From NCBI GenBank assembly GCA_019747615.1, contig JAIEQQ010000318.1, positions 1 through 5,917 of the forward strand: 5,917 nucleotides of DNA, given 5' to 3'. The notes beneath the pieces are model-generated. The model saw nothing but the letters and a program-made list of their open reading frames with translations, made no database searches and had not been told where the DNA came from. A program made the translations under genes and the position numbers. Shown one piece after another: positions 5,572 through 5,917 of this stretch. The stretch comes from Phycisphaerales bacterium. Lineage in GTDB: Bacteria > Planctomycetota > Phycisphaerae > Phycisphaerales > UBA1924. Each line of letters opens with the position of its first letter. Position 1 is the first letter of the stretch.

Positions 5572-5917
5572 TCACTCCAGCACCCGCTCGTGCTCCAGCC
5601 GGTGTACAACGCCCGCCGGGCCGAGGTGGCTCGACATGAGTCGCACGGCGGGGATCGCAAACGAGCCCGCATTAGATTGAACCTCCCGATCAATGCTCGG
5701 CGCGGGCCGCTGGATGTCGTACCGCGCCAGCGTGAAATGCGGGAGGAACGCTCGCTTCCGATCTTCGACCGTCACCAGGCGCTGCGCCAGCCGCTTCTGG
5801 ATCTCGACCAGCGCCGGCGGCGCGTCGGTGAGCATCGCCAGCATGCGTGCCGGCTTGTTCAGCGGCAGCGTCACCAGGCGCGTCGGGGTCAGCGAGAACT
5901 CCCGGAACCCAGCCGCG
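5572..5917 (-). CDS. thpR: RNA 2',3'-cyclic phosphodiesterase (2'-5' RNA ligase family), C-terminal part
   Basis: About 114 residues up to the TGA at 5572-5574 are present; the frame stays open to the right edge, so the N-terminus lies outside. The second HxT motif of the 2H phosphoesterase fold is visible as PHFTLARY (HFT at 5731-5739), preceded by FSLTPTRLVTLP and a PARMLAML strand, and followed by the typical ending AVRLMSSHLGPAGVVHRLEHERVLE-type strand pattern (S-H-L-x-P-x-G). The family hydrolyses 2',3'-cyclic phosphates on RNA ends and can join 2'-5' linkages in vitro. The first HxT motif should be in the missing part, so catalytic completeness cannot be judged. A GTG at 5872-5874 is only an internal valine codon: the conserved sequence continues upstream of it. 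It is transcribed in the same direction as the GH31 gene. Confidence 0.83.
   Translation of the reverse strand, partial: AAGFREFSLTPTRLVTLPLNKPARMLAMLTDAPPALVEIQKRLAQRLVTVEDRKRAFLPHFTLARYDIQRPAPSIDREVQSNAGSFAIPAVRLMSSHLGPAGVVHRLEHERVLE

Noticed and set aside
5439..5693. 84-codon minus-strand frame overlapping the end of thpR
   Set aside because: It is out of frame with thpR, which has the conserved PHFTLAR motif, and its product has no features of a real protein.

Overview
The window is a GC-rich bacterial chromosomal segment with four protein-coding genes in two convergent pairs. On the + strand, a membrane-anchored S41/C-terminal-processing protease (154-1890) overlaps by 4 bp with tsaD (1887-3032), the tRNA t6A-modification enzyme. 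On the - strand, reading inward from the right edge, are the C-terminal part of a ThpR-like RNA 2',3'-cyclic phosphodiesterase (5572-5917, cut by the window edge) and a complete secreted family 31 glycoside hydrolase (3163-5385).

The organism looks like a Gram-negative-type bacterium with an Sec-exported enzyme set. The high GC content, strongly GC-biased third codon positions, Ala/Pro-rich linkers in conserved enzymes, and an S41 protease with insertions and a C-terminal coiled coil would fit a planctomycete (Phycisphaerae-like). This is a guess from style, not a proof. Nothing points to a phage, plasmid, insertion sequence or CRISPR array. The genes are ordinary chromosomal ones.

Layout: 1-153 is non-coding and is the most structured non-coding DNA in the window. 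Positions 1-52 fold on a single symmetry axis into one long hairpin, and five 8-bp tandem units (46-85) run out of its right arm. The first bases of the window are the reverse complement of that repeat unit, so the element probably continues leftwards as a mirrored array. 154-3032 is the protease-tsaD pair, probably one transcription unit with translational coupling. 3033-3162 is a convergent intergenic gap with three perfect inverted repeats, two of them plausible hairpin terminators. 3163-5385 is the GH31 gene. 5386-5571 holds its presumed promoter (a TATACT -10-like box) and ribosome-binding site, and a small GC hairpin downstream of thpR. 5572-5917 is thpR.

Functionally, the protease acts in the envelope, TsaD in the cytoplasm on tRNA, the GH31 enzyme outside the cytoplasmic membrane on an alpha-glucoside or related glycan, and ThpR on RNA ends. 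No single pathway joins them. I found no convincing undescribed multi-gene system. The item most worth following is the hairpin and repeat element at the left edge.
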